From the NCBI RefSeq assembly GCF_014269185.2, contig NZ_JABWRZ020000001.1:2815001-2879000 (forward strand): DNA of 64,000 bases, in the 5' to 3' direction. Shown piece after piece: positions 8,096 through 16,444 of the stretch. The stretch is from Pseudomonas oryzicola (GTDB taxonomy: Bacteria; Pseudomonadota; Gammaproteobacteria; Pseudomonadales; Pseudomonadaceae). The stretch's first letter is position 1, and each line of letters begins with the position of its first letter. The translations under genes were made by a program, and so were the position numbers. The notes beneath the pieces are model-generated. The model was not told where the DNA came from. It was given only the letters and a program-made list of their open reading frames with translations, and made no database searches.

Positions 8096-9442
8096 ATGCG
8101 AACCCTGGACGTACACCCGATCATCGATAATGCGCGTTTTGCCCCCTTCCACTGGATGGTCATGGCCTGGTGCGGCCTGCTGCTGATCTTCGACGGCTAT
8201 GACCTGTTCATCTACGGCGTGGTACTGCCGGTGATCATGAAGGCGTGGGGCCTGACCCCATTGCAGGCCGGAGCACTGGGCAGCTATGCGCTGTTCGGCA
8301 TGATGTTCGGCGCCCTGGCCTTCGGCAGCCTGGCTGACCGTATCGGGCGCAAAAAGGGGATTGCCATCTGTTTTGCCCTGTTCTCCGGGGCAACCATTCT
8401 CAATGGCTTCGCCAGCAGCCCCAGCGAGTTCGGCATCTACCGTTTCATTGCCGGCCTGGGTTGCGGTGGGCTGATGCCCAACGCCGTGGCACTGATGAAC
8501 GAATACGCGCCCAAGCGCCTGCGCAGCACACTGGTGGCGATCATGTTCAGTGGCTACTCGCTGGGCGGCATGCTCTCGGCGGGCGTCGGTATCTTCATGC
8601 TGCCGCGTTTCGGCTGGGAATCGATGTTCTTTGCCGCCGCTGTGCCACTGCTGCTGTTGCCGGTGATTCTCTACTACCTGCCCGAATCGATCGGCTTCCT
8701 GGTACGCCAAGGCCGTAGCGAAGAAGCGCGCACGCTGCTCAAGCGGCTGGACCCGGCTTGCGACGTGCAGGCCGATGACCTGTTGCAGGCGGCCGACCGC
8801 AAAGGCAACGGAGCGTCGGTGCTGGAGCTGTTCCGCAATGGCCTGGCGACCCGCACCCTGGCGCTGTGGCTGGCGTTCTTCTGCTGCCTGCTGATGGTCT
8901 ACGCGCTCGGTTCCTGGTTGCCGAAACTGATGGCCAATGCCGGTTACAGCCTGGGCTCGAGCCTTTCATTCCTGCTGGCACTGAACTTCGGCGGCATGGC
9001 CGGGGCGATTCTCGGCGGTTGGCTGGGCGATCGCTACAACCTGGTCAAGGTCAAGGTGGCGTTCTTCCTGGCCGCTGCATTGTCGATCAGCCTGCTCGGC
9101 GTCAACAGCCCGATGCCGGTGCTGTACCTGCTGATCTTCGTCGCCGGCGCCACCACCATCGGCACGCAGATCCTGCTGTATGCCGGCGCCGCGCAGATGT
9201 ACGGGTTGTCGGTGCGCTCAACCGGGCTGGGCTGGGCCTCGGGGATCGGCCGCAACGGCGCCATCGTCGGCCCGCTGCTGGGCGGTGCACTGATGGGCAT
9301 CAATTTGCCCCTGCAACTCAATTTCATCGCTTTCGCCATCCCTGGTGCGATCGCCGCATTGGCCATGGCCGTGCACCGGCCAGCGGCCGGCGGCATGCCC
9401 AGGCCGTTGCGCAGGCATAACCGGAAAAACAAGACGAGGTAA
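8096..9442 (+). CDS. benK: Benzoate transporter, MFS family
   Basis: A 448-residue inner-membrane transporter of the major facilitator superfamily, aromatic acid:H+ symporter group. The family landmark FDGYDLFIYGVV lies in helix 1, and the loop 2-3 signature LADRIGRKKG is present. About twelve hydrophobic segments are visible. It imports benzoate. The start is ambiguous: ATG at 8096 and ATG at 8087 are both possible. 8096 is preferred because AAGAG (8080-8084) is too close to 8087. The C-terminus is strongly basic (RHNRKNKTR). Its codons for KNK also supply an A-rich motif just before catA2, which begins 6 bases after the benK stop. Confidence 0.93.
   Translation: MRTLDVHPIIDNARFAPFHWMVMAWCGLLLIFDGYDLFIYGVVLPVIMKAWGLTPLQAGALGSYALFGMMFGALAFGSLADRIGRKKGIAICFALFSGATILNGFASSPSEFGIYRFIAGLGCGGLMPNAVALMNEYAPKRLRSTLVAIMFSGYSLGGMLSAGVGIFMLPRFGWESMFFAAAVPLLLLPVILYYLPESIGFLVRQGRSEEARTLLKRLDPACDVQADDLLQAADRKGNGASVLELFRNGLATRTLALWLAFFCCLLMVYALGSWLPKLMANAGYSLGSSLSFLLALNFGGMAGAILGGWLGDRYNLVKVKVAFFLAAALSISLLGVNSPMPVLYLLIFVAGATTIGTQILLYAGAAQMYGLSVRSTGLGWASGIGRNGAIVGPLLGGALMGINLPLQLNFIAFAIPGAIAALAMAVHRPAAGGMPRPLRRHNRKNKTR
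9425..9432 (+). promoter_or_regulatory. Crc/Hfq-type A-rich motif before catA2
   Basis: AAAAACAA lies within the last codons of benK and just ahead of the GACGAGG ribosome site of catA2. It fits AAnAAYAA. Occupancy could repress catA2 translation without touching benK. Sequence match only. Confidence 0.55.
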
Positions 9443-9448
9443 ACCATC

Positions 9449-10363
9449 ATGACCGTGAAAATTTCCCACACCGCCGCGGTACAGCAGTTCTTCGAAGAAG
9501 CCGCAGGCCTGGGTAACGAGGCCGGCCGCACGCGCCTGAAGCGTATTATGCAGCGCGTGCTGCAGGACACCGCGCGGCTGATCGAAGACCTGGAGATCAG
9601 CGAGGACGAGTTCTGGCACGCCATCGACTACCTCAACCGCCTGGGCGGGCGCGGGGAGGCTGGGCTGTTGGTGGCCGGGCTGGGCATCGAGCACTTCCTC
9701 GACCTGTTGCAGGATGCCAAGGACCAGCAGGCCGGCCTTGTCGGCGGCACCCCACGCACTATCGAGGGTCCGCTGTACGTCGCCGGCGCGCCGATTGCCG
9801 AAGGTGAAGTACGCATGGACGATGGCAGCGAGGAGGGCGTGGCTACGGTCATGTACCTGGAGGGCCGGGTGCTCGACCCGCAGGGCCGACCGCTGCCAGG
9901 CGCCACGGTTGACCTTTGGCATGCCAATACCCGCGGCACCTATTCGTTCTTCGACCAGAGCCAGTCCGGATACAACCTGCGTCGACGCATCGTTACCGAT
10001 GCCGAAGGGCGCTATCGGGCCCGCTCCATCGTGCCATCGGGCTACGGCTGCGACCCGCAGGGGCCGACCCAGGAATGCCTGGACTTGCTTGGCCGCCATG
10101 GCCAGCGCCCGGCACACGTGCACTTCTTCATCTCGGCGCCGGGGCACCGCCACCTGACCACGCAGATCAACCTGGCCGGCGACCAGTACCTGTGGGACGA
10201 CTTTGCCTATGCCACGCGGGACGGGCTGGTGGGGGAGGTGGTGTTCGTCGAAGGGCCGGCCGGGCGGCATGGCGAATTGCAGTTCGACTTCCAGCTGCAG
10301 CAGGCCCAGGACGGCGCAGATGAGCAGCGCAGTGGGCGGCCGCGGGCTTTGCAGGAGGCCTGA
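9449..10363 (+). CDS. catA2: Catechol 1,2-dioxygenase (ben-linked copy)
   Basis: A 304-residue intradiol dioxygenase that cleaves catechol to cis,cis-muconate. The four non-haem Fe(III) ligands are visible: Y165 (TRGTYS), Y199 (PSGYGCD), H223 and H225 (RPAHVHFF). The N-terminal helical dimerisation domain (about 1-105) precedes the beta-sandwich catalytic domain. It is tightly linked to benK (6-base gap) with GAGG upstream. I recall that P. putida KT2440 also carries a ben-linked catA2 besides the catBCA copy; whether a second catA exists here cannot be seen. A ben-linked copy would prevent catechol build-up during benzoate growth. Confidence 0.95.
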   Translation: MTVKISHTAAVQQFFEEAAGLGNEAGRTRLKRIMQRVLQDTARLIEDLEISEDEFWHAIDYLNRLGGRGEAGLLVAGLGIEHFLDLLQDAKDQQAGLVGGTPRTIEGPLYVAGAPIAEGEVRMDDGSEEGVATVMYLEGRVLDPQGRPLPGATVDLWHANTRGTYSFFDQSQSGYNLRRRIVTDAEGRYRARSIVPSGYGCDPQGPTQECLDLLGRHGQRPAHVHFFISAPGHRHLTTQINLAGDQYLWDDFAYATRDGLVGEVVFVEGPAGRHGELQFDFQLQQAQDGADEQRSGRPRALQEA

Positions 10364-10380
10364 TCGACCGAGACGGTATT

Positions 10381-10461
10381 TCCGCGGGCTTGCTCGCTCC
10401 CATAGGTCCGGCACCGGCCTCGAACCTGGATGGTCCGGTGGGGCGGGCGAGCCCGCAAAGA
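10381..10461. repeat. Degenerate inverted REP pair
   Basis: 10381-10406 (TCCGCGGGCTTGCTCGCTCC) and 10438-10461 (GGGGCGGGCGAGCCCGCAAA) are diverged REP units in inverted orientation between catA2 and benF. The cores GCGGGC..GCTCGC and GCGGGCGAGCCCGC still form hairpins. They may act as a partial terminator before the porin gene. Confidence 0.65.
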
Positions 10462-10608
10462 TGCCATTACAAAACAAGGCCCGGTCATCAAGGCTGGCCG
10501 CCGCCTTGCGAGAAGCTTCATGAAAGCCCTGATCAAGGACAGCTCGCTGTCCGCCATGGTCGCCGGCTGCCTCCCCATAAATCGCAATGTTTCCAACGCT
10601 TTATCCAT

Positions 10609-10616
10609 AAAAACAA
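10609..10616 (+). promoter_or_regulatory. Crc/Hfq-type A-rich motif before benF
   Basis: AAAAACAA fits AAnAAYAA and lies 18 bases before the benF ATG, close to the AAGAGAG ribosome site. It is the fifth such match in the ben cluster. Sequence match only. Confidence 0.55.
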
Positions 10617-10634
10617 GATCAAGAGAGCTTCGGA

Positions 10635-11885
10635 ATGAACCACACCCCTTGCGTCGCCCTAGGCCTGACGTTGCTCAGCCAACCCTTGCTGGCCGCTGAA
10701 GGCGGCTTCTTCGAGGATGCGAAGGCCAGCCTGAGTGCCCGAAACTACTACTTCAGCCGCGACTTCTCGGACATTGTCGGGGCCAACCGGCAATCCAAGG
10801 CCGAAGAGTGGGCCCAGGGTTTCATCCTCGACTTCAAGTCGGGGTACACGCCCGGCACCGTCGGTTTTGGTGTGGATGCCCTGGGCCTGCTGGGCATCAA
10901 GCTCGACAGCAGCCCCGAGCGCACCAACACCGGCCTGCTGCCGGTGCATGGCGACGGCCGTGCCGCCGACGAGTACAGCCGCCTGGCGCCGACCTTCAAG
11001 GCTCGCGTGTCGAAAACCGAACTGCGCGTCGGCGAACTGCAACCGAACCTGCCCGTGCTGACCTTCAGTGACATCCGCCTGCTTCCCCCGACCTACCAGG
11101 GCGCCAGCCTGAGCTCGGCGGATATCGACGGGCTGACCCTGCAGGCCGGCCACCTGCACAGCACCCACCTGCGCAACGAAGGCGGGGACGGCAAGATGAA
11201 CGCCATGCTCGGCCATGTGCCGATGCGCCAGGCTGCCAGTGATGCCTTCAACTACCTGGGCGGGGATTATGCGTTCAATGCCAACCAGAGCAGTGTCAGC
11301 CTCTGGTATGGGCAGCTGGAGGACATCTACGAGCAGGGCTTTGTCGGCTTCAAGCACAGCAAACCTCTGGGCGACTGGGTGCTCGCGGCCAACCTGGGGT
11401 ACTTCACGGCCCGCGAGGATGGCGATGCGTTGCTGGGCAATATCGACAACCAGGCGTTCTTTTCGCTGTTCACGGCCCGTCATGGCGGGCACAGTTTCCA
11501 TGCTGGCTACCAGGGTATCTATGGTGACAGCCCGTTCCCACGGGTATTCGCCAACATCTCGCCGCTGGGTAACGAGGTACCGACCTACGAGTTCGCCTAC
11601 ACCGACGAACGCTCTTACCAGGTGCGCTATGACTACAACTTTGCGGCCATGGGTGTGCCGGGGCTGACTGCGACCGTGCGCTATATCAGCGGTAACAACG
11701 TCGACACCGGGCACGGATATGAAGGACGTGACCGCGAGCGCGACCTGGACATCGGCTATGCGGTACAGAGTGGGGTGCTGAAGGGGCTGGGCATCCGGGT
11801 GCGCAATGCCATGGCACGGTCCAACTACCGTAGCGATATCGACGAAAATCGCCTGACGCTGGTTTACACCTGGCAATTGTTCTAG
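10635..11885 (+). CDS. benF: BenF, benzoate-associated OprD-family porin
   Basis: A 416-residue outer-membrane channel of the OprD (Occ) family. Residues 1-20 are a signal peptide (cut after LLA, before AEGGFF). The mature start [20 protein letters not shown] and alternating beta-strand pattern are typical, as are the basic-ladder arginines and the C-terminal aromatic (TWQLF) used for barrel assembly. By position it should admit benzoate. AAGAGAG lies just ahead of the ATG. It is the last ben gene. A benE transporter gene, which I recall in KT2440 between catA2 and benF, is not present here; only 271 bases with REP remnants separate the two. Confidence 0.93.
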   Translation: MNHTPCVALGLTLLSQPLLAAEGGFFEDAKASLSARNYYFSRDFSDIVGANRQSKAEEWAQGFILDFKSGYTPGTVGFGVDALGLLGIKLDSSPERTNTGLLPVHGDGRAADEYSRLAPTFKARVSKTELRVGELQPNLPVLTFSDIRLLPPTYQGASLSSADIDGLTLQAGHLHSTHLRNEGGDGKMNAMLGHVPMRQAASDAFNYLGGDYAFNANQSSVSLWYGQLEDIYEQGFVGFKHSKPLGDWVLAANLGYFTAREDGDALLGNIDNQAFFSLFTARHGGHSFHAGYQGIYGDSPFPRVFANISPLGNEVPTYEFAYTDERSYQVRYDYNFAAMGVPGLTATVRYISGNNVDTGHGYEGRDRERDLDIGYAVQSGVLKGLGIRVRNAMARSNYRSDIDENRLTLVYTWQLF

Positions 11886-11915
11886 ATCCGGGAATTGCGC
11901 CTCGCGGCGGGATGA

Positions 11916-11938
11916 GGGTAGCTTTCGGAAACCTACCC
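11916..11938. other. 23-bp near-perfect palindrome after benF
   Basis: GGGTAG-C-TTTCGGAAA-C-CTACCC is symmetrical apart from one C:C pair. It lies 31 bases after the benF stop and just ahead of the ribosome site of the next gene. It could end benF transcription or act as an operator for the downstream gene. No T-run follows. Confidence 0.5.
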
Positions 11939-11955
11939 ATTCAGGAATGCCACCC

Positions 11956-13032
11956 GTGGACTCGATTACCCAAGCCGTACTCGGCGCCGCCTTGCAAGGC
12001 ACCGTGCTTGGCCGCATCCAGGGCCGCCGTTCGCTGCTGTATGGTGCGGCGCTGGCTACGCTTCCCGACCTTGACGTGATCATCCGCTACGCCGATCCGG
12101 TCTCGCAGATGACCTATCACCGCGGCTTCTCCCACTCGCTGTTCGTGCTGACCGGGCTGGCCTGGCTGCTGGCCTGGCTGGTCAACACCCGCTGGCCAGG
12201 CAAGGGCTACACCTTGCCCAGGTTGTTCCTGGCGTTCTGGCTGGTACTGGTCACCCACCCGTTGCTCGATGCCTTCACGGTGTATGGCACGCAGTTGTTC
12301 TGGCCTTTGCAGACCACCCCGCTGAGCTGGGCAGCGGTCTTCATCATCGACCCGGTCTACACCCTGCCACTGCTGGCGGCGGTGCTCTATGCAAGCTGCC
12401 AAGGGCTGACCCGCAGGGCCATGCAGCTGCTGACCCTGGCCCTGCTATTCGGCGCGGCCTACCTGGGTTTCGGCCTGGCCGGGCGCATGGCGGCCGAGCA
12501 GCGCTTCCAGGCGGCGCTCGACCAGCAAGGCCTTGTCGCCAGCGAGGTACGTGCCGTGCCGATCGCCTTCAACAGCCTGGTCTGGCGGGTACTGGCCAAG
12601 ACCCCGGATGGCGATTACTACGAAGGCATCAGCAGCGGGTTTGACCGGCGAGCGCCAGAAATGCAGCGCTTGCCACGTAACCTTGAACTGGCCAAGGTGC
12701 TTGCCGACCAGCCATTGCACGCGCGCTTGCGCTGGTTTACCGATGACTGGTTGCGCTATGACCAGATCGGCGATGCGCTGGTGGTCACCGACCTGCGCAT
12801 GGGTATTCCGGGAAACTATACGTTCCGTTTCACCATGGCCCATCGCGACGGCCAGGGCCGCTGGAGGGTCGATGTCCCCTCGATGTGGCAGGGCGCCGGG
12901 CCTGGGTCGATGTTCAATGGCGATGACCTGGTGCTGATCTGGCGACGTATCGTCGACCAGCAGCCGCCGTTACCGTTGGCTGCGTGGACCGACCGTTACC
13001 TGGGCGTCAGCACCGCTGAGCGTGGGCGCTGA
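11956..13032 (+). CDS. YdjM-type membrane-bound metal-dependent hydrolase (PF04307)
   Basis: A 358-residue protein of the LexA-regulated YdjM/DUF457 family. It begins MDSITQAVLGAALQG, the family hallmark. Likely metal ligands are H-x5-HS (YHRGFSHSL) and HPLLDAF. About four to five membrane helices lie between residues 45 and 180, and the C-terminal half is a soluble domain. I chose the GTG at 11956 because AGGA lies 9 bases upstream and it gives the family N-terminus; an ATG three codons earlier at 11947 sits almost on that ribosome site. The reaction is unknown. Members elsewhere are often induced by DNA damage, but I see no LexA box (CTGT-N8-ACAG) here. Confidence 0.85.
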   Translation: MDSITQAVLGAALQGTVLGRIQGRRSLLYGAALATLPDLDVIIRYADPVSQMTYHRGFSHSLFVLTGLAWLLAWLVNTRWPGKGYTLPRLFLAFWLVLVTHPLLDAFTVYGTQLFWPLQTTPLSWAAVFIIDPVYTLPLLAAVLYASCQGLTRRAMQLLTLALLFGAAYLGFGLAGRMAAEQRFQAALDQQGLVASEVRAVPIAFNSLVWRVLAKTPDGDYYEGISSGFDRRAPEMQRLPRNLELAKVLADQPLHARLRWFTDDWLRYDQIGDALVVTDLRMGIPGNYTFRFTMAHRDGQGRWRVDVPSMWQGAGPGSMFNGDDLVLIWRRIVDQQPPLPLAAWTDRYLGVSTAERGR

Positions 13033-13092
13033 GCTGCCAATGGCTGATGCCTGAGCGGGCTCACCTGCGAAAGGGGCAGAACAGTACGGCAG

Positions 13093-14103
13093 TCAGCTGC
13101 GCGCGAGCCGCCCGCTCACATAATGAGCCACATCATTGAAGCCCGGCGTCGACGCATGCCCCGGCGTCACCAGCGAATCGATGAATGCCTCGTCCTCGGC
13201 GGTGATCTCCACTGCCAGTGCGCCACCATAGGTGGCCCACTGCTCCTCGGTGCGCGGCCCGACAATCGCCGAGCTGACCAGCTGGTTGTTCAGCACCCAG
13301 GCAATCGCGAACTCGACGATGCCGACGCCCTTGGCCTGCACGTAGGCCTGGATCTGCCGGGCAATGGCCAGCGACTCCTGGCGCCACTCCACCTCCATGA
13401 TGCGTTTGTCCTGGCGCCCGGCCCGGCTACCTGAATCCGGCGTGGCACCCGGTGCATACTTGCCGCTGAGCACGCCGCGCGCCAGCGGGCTGTAGGGCAC
13501 CACACCCAGGCCGTGGGCACCGGCAGCCGTCAGTTGCTCGGCTTCTGCCTGACGGTTGACGATGTTGTACAGTGGCTGGCTGATCACCGGCTTGGGAACG
13601 CCCAGGCGCTCGGCAATGTGGCAAACCTCGGCGATACGCCAGCCGCGGAAGTTGGATACACCCCAATAACGGATCTTGCCCTGACGCAGCAGGTCGCCGA
13701 TCGCTTGCACGCTTTCTTCCAGCGGCACCTTGTGGTCTTCGCGGTGCAGGTAGTAGATGTCCAGGTAGTCCATGTCCATGCGTGTCAAGGTGGCATGCAG
13801 GGCGTTGAAGATGTGCTTGCGCGACAACCCACTGCGGTTGGGCAGGCCGTCTGCCGGGCCGAAACCGACCTTGCTGGCGACGATCCAGTCCTGACGATGG
13901 CGCGCTACCGCTTCGCCGACGATTTCTTCCGAGCGCCCGGCGTTGTACACATCGGCGGTGTCGATGAAGTTGATGCCCTGGTCCCAGGCCTTGTCGATGA
14001 TGCGCAGGGCGTCTTCGGTGCTGGTCTGCTCGCCGAACATCATGCTGCCCAGGGTCAGGGCGGAAACCTGCAGGCCACTGTGGCCAAGGGGGCGGTAAAT
14101 CAT
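13093..14103 (-). CDS. Aldo/keto reductase
   Basis: A 336-residue NADPH-dependent aldo/keto reductase (TIM barrel). The catalytic tetrad is visible: D48 and Y53 (DTADVYNAG), K78 (ASKVGF) and H120 (YYLHRED). The C-terminal NADP site includes SSAIVGPRTEEQ. It resembles the YhdN/IolS-like group that reduces aldehydes and ketones of unknown identity. The ATG at 14103 follows AAGGAAC by 8 bases. The next upstream gene on the same strand (Rieske/AIF-like reductase) ends 72 bases away, so the two may be cotranscribed. Confidence 0.9.
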   Translation of the reverse strand: MIYRPLGHSGLQVSALTLGSMMFGEQTSTEDALRIIDKAWDQGINFIDTADVYNAGRSEEIVGEAVARHRQDWIVASKVGFGPADGLPNRSGLSRKHIFNALHATLTRMDMDYLDIYYLHREDHKVPLEESVQAIGDLLRQGKIRYWGVSNFRGWRIAEVCHIAERLGVPKPVISQPLYNIVNRQAEAEQLTAAGAHGLGVVPYSPLARGVLSGKYAPGATPDSGSRAGRQDKRIMEVEWRQESLAIARQIQAYVQAKGVGIVEFAIAWVLNNQLVSSAIVGPRTEEQWATYGGALAVEITAEDEAFIDSLVTPGHASTPGFNDVAHYVSGRLARS

Positions 14104-14175
14104 GCGCGTGGTTCCTTTTGCAGTCGGCTGAGCTGCCTGTTTTACACACAACCGGGGCGCATTGAAAGGCGCACC

Positions 14176-15696
14176 TCAGCCGATCAGCGGCCATGCCTCC
14201 TGCAGGCTCAACGGGCGCTTCATGCGTTGCGACAGCGTTGCCATGGCGTCCGAGTAGCCCTTGGCGATAACCGCTTCGACCCGCTCGCCCACGCATTGCA
14301 AGGCAATGAAGTCACCTTGCTCCGGCGCGCCGACGAACTCGATACGGTTCCAGTCCTGCGCATGGCCCAATACCTCATAGGTGCGGCCGTGCTGGTAGGT
14401 CCAGAAGAACGGCACGTCGGCGTAGCGGCGCTGTTCGCCGAGCATGTTCGCGGCGGCGATCACCCCATGTTGCTGGGCCAGGCGCCAGTGTTCGATGCGT
14501 ACCGGGCGCCCGGTGAGCGGGAAGGTGGCAATATCGCCCGCGGCCCACAGGCCATCAGCAGCACGCATTTCGGCATCGACTTGCACCGACTTGTCTTCCC
14601 GCAGCTGCAGGCCCTGAATGAACGCGGTGGCCGGTTTGACCCCGGTGCCGAGCAAGACCAGGGGCGTCTGCAGCCGTTCGCCGTTCGCCAGCAGCACGGC
14701 TTCGACCTTGCCATGGCCGTCGATGCGCTCGACCTCGGTGGGGCCATGGAAGACAACCCCTTTGCGTTCGTGCAGCTCGCGGATACTGCGGCCGATGCGC
14801 TCACCCAATTGGCGGACCAGGGGCACTTCATGGCGGCTGACCAGGTGCACCTGCACGCCGTATTTACGCAAGGCCGAGGCGGCCTCCAGGCCGATGAAAC
14901 CGTCGCCGACGATCACCACCGGCTGGCCGGGTTCGGCAGCGTCGAGCAACTGCGCGGCATCCTCCCGTGAGCGCAGGGTAAACACCCCGGGCAGGTCGAC
15001 ACCCGGGATCTCGGGCCGCAGCGCCTTGCCACCGGTGGCCAGCAGGCAGGCGTCATAATCGATCTGCTGGCCGTCGCCCAGAGTAACCTGGCGTTTCTGG
15101 CTGTTCAGTGAGCGGACCTTGCCATGCTTGCGCTCCAGCCGGCCCTTGCGCAGGGTGTCGGCATCAAGCAGCGCAGGTACTTCATCGGGCGACATCTGCC
15201 CGGCGATCACGAATTTGCTGAGGGCCGTGCGGTCGTAGGCTGACTGGCGTTCCTGGTCGACCCAGACCAGGCGCCCGGCGAAACCGTGGGCCAGCAGCGT
15301 GGCGACCGCGGCGCTGCCGGCTGCACCGGCGCCGACCACCACGAAGCATCGGGCATCGCTGTGCCGGGGCGGCTCGATGGCCGGCAAGGCCTGGTCATCG
15401 ACCCACACCTGGTCGCCTTCGACCCAGGCCTTGTAGCGGCGCAGGTCGGTCAAGGCCGGCGGCTCGCACAGCGCGCCTTCGTCAACGGCGAACGCGGCCT
15501 TGTGCCACGGGCAGACCAGCAGGCCGCCACACACCACGCCTTCATCGAGCGGGGCGCCTTCATGGGGGCACGTGGCCTGGTAGGCGTGCACCTGGTCGCC
15601 CTGGCGGATCAGGATGAGTTCTTCGCTGCCGGCCTGGACGCGCAGGGGGCGGTGTTCGTCAAGCTGGGCCAGGCGGGCCACGGCGTGCTGGGTCAT
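14176..15696 (-). CDS. Rieske-FAD/NAD(P) oxidoreductase, AIF-like (AIFL)
   Basis: A 506-residue fusion. Residues 1-105 are a Rieske [2Fe-2S] domain (C43-x-H45, C62-x2-H65). The rest is a pyridine-nucleotide-disulphide oxidoreductase fold with an FAD motif GAGAAG at 122-127, a second dinucleotide motif GDGFIG and the FAD-contact motif WAAGDIA. The C-terminal reductase domain is of the AIF/Rhodocoxin-reductase type. The architecture matches AIFL proteins. The substrate is unknown; no oxygenase or P450 partner is adjacent. GGAG lies 8 bases before the ATG at 15696. It could be a self-contained electron shuttle from NAD(P)H through its own Rieske cluster. Confidence 0.88.
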   Translation of the reverse strand: MTQHAVARLAQLDEHRPLRVQAGSEELILIRQGDQVHAYQATCPHEGAPLDEGVVCGGLLVCPWHKAAFAVDEGALCEPPALTDLRRYKAWVEGDQVWVDDQALPAIEPPRHSDARCFVVVGAGAAGSAAVATLLAHGFAGRLVWVDQERQSAYDRTALSKFVIAGQMSPDEVPALLDADTLRKGRLERKHGKVRSLNSQKRQVTLGDGQQIDYDACLLATGGKALRPEIPGVDLPGVFTLRSREDAAQLLDAAEPGQPVVIVGDGFIGLEAASALRKYGVQVHLVSRHEVPLVRQLGERIGRSIRELHERKGVVFHGPTEVERIDGHGKVEAVLLANGERLQTPLVLLGTGVKPATAFIQGLQLREDKSVQVDAEMRAADGLWAAGDIATFPLTGRPVRIEHWRLAQQHGVIAAANMLGEQRRYADVPFFWTYQHGRTYEVLGHAQDWNRIEFVGAPEQGDFIALQCVGERVEAVIAKGYSDAMATLSQRMKRPLSLQEAWPLIG

Positions 15697-15796
15697 CGGC
15701 GTTCTCCAAAGGGCCTTTGCCACCATTTGACGCCTGGGCTGGGGCGAGGATGCGTCGAGCCGACAATCGGAGAGGGCGCGCCACCGCTGGCGTGAC

Positions 15797-15885
15797 TGCA
15801 GGAGCGGATTTATCCGCGATGCAGACGACGCGGTGGCTGGCACCGGCTGTGCCGGTGATCGCGGCTGAAGCCGCTTGTATCCTGC
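15797..15885. repeat. Composite of a second REP-like family
   Basis: The stretch combines GCAGGAGCGG-ATTT-ATCCGCGAT at 15798-15820, a CACCGGC-TGT-GCCGGTG palindrome at 15841-15857, and the reverse-oriented GATCGCGGCTGAAGCCGC..TCCTGC at 15857-15885. The outer elements are an inverted pair of the GCAGGA..CGCGAT repeat type common in P. putida. They lie between the AIF-like gene and the low-G+C orphan gene. Confidence 0.7.
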
Positions 15886-15897
15886 CGATCGGTGAGT

Positions 15898-15920
15898 GCC
15901 TGCCCTGACGAGGGGCAGGC
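15898..15920 (-). terminator. Hairpin downstream of the orphan gene at 15953
   Basis: An 8-bp stem GCCTGCCC / GGGCAGGC with a 7-base loop lies about 30 bases beyond the minus-strand stop at 15953. No T-run follows, so Rho-independent termination is only possible, not shown. Confidence 0.45.
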
Positions 15921-15952
15921 TATCAACAATCAGATCATCCAGTTGTGAATGA

Positions 15953-16279
15953 TTATGGCCCAGGGGTGCCGATAGTCACTACAAACGATGCTGTTTCTTT
16001 ATCAGACTGGGCAATCACAATTGAATTATTTCCCAGCCCCTGCGCTCTGGAAAATTTTGCATGCCATGTATTATTTTTATCCGCAGTGACCTCTTTGCTC
16101 TCGCTGTGATTGCCGATCAGGTATTGAACGTTAACATTGGCACCTGCCTTGGCACTGCCGAAAACGACGAAACTGTTCTTTGTCGTTACATCCTTGCCTT
16201 GCTCAAGTGCAAACTGCAACGTATTGCCAGGGCTTTCGGCGACTTCGATGATGAGACCACGAATGTTAAGTGCGGACAT
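15953..16279 (-). CDS. Orphan small protein with Ig-like (Big) character
   Basis: A 108-residue protein with no signal peptide. The composition is rich in beta-prone, Asn/Ser/Thr-containing stretches. Residues about 35-105 read like one bacterial Ig-like domain (NSFVVFGSAKAGANVNVQYL ... TASFVVTIGTPGP), of the kind found singly in Pseudomonas fluorescens-group proteins or repeated in adhesins. I do not recognise a function. The start ATG at 16279 follows GGGAG by 7 bases. The codons are clearly more AT-rich than those of neighbouring genes, and it lies next to an integrase gene, which suggests horizontal acquisition. It could be a degenerate piece of an adhesin. Confidence 0.7.
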   Translation of the reverse strand: MSALNIRGLIIEVAESPGNTLQFALEQGKDVTTKNSFVVFGSAKAGANVNVQYLIGNHSESKEVTADKNNTWHAKFSRAQGLGNNSIVIAQSDKETASFVVTIGTPGP

Positions 16280-16444
16280 ATTCAATCTCCCAAGTGTGTT
16301 TGTTCATGCAGCGGTGCCGATTAAAAGACTTACGTACTAACCGCACAACTAGCAGAATTATCAGGTGATTTTTTCTGTCCTGCCCTCTAACTTGCCTTGG
16401 TGGCGACTGATTTCTTTTGTGTATCGGCCCAAGGCCGGCATGCG

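Noticed and set aside
16420..16444. CGGCC-CAA-GGCCG hairpin after the integrase stop, a possible terminator or att half-site.
   Set aside because: The stem is only 5 bp, there is no T-run, and no matching repeat was found flanking the region.
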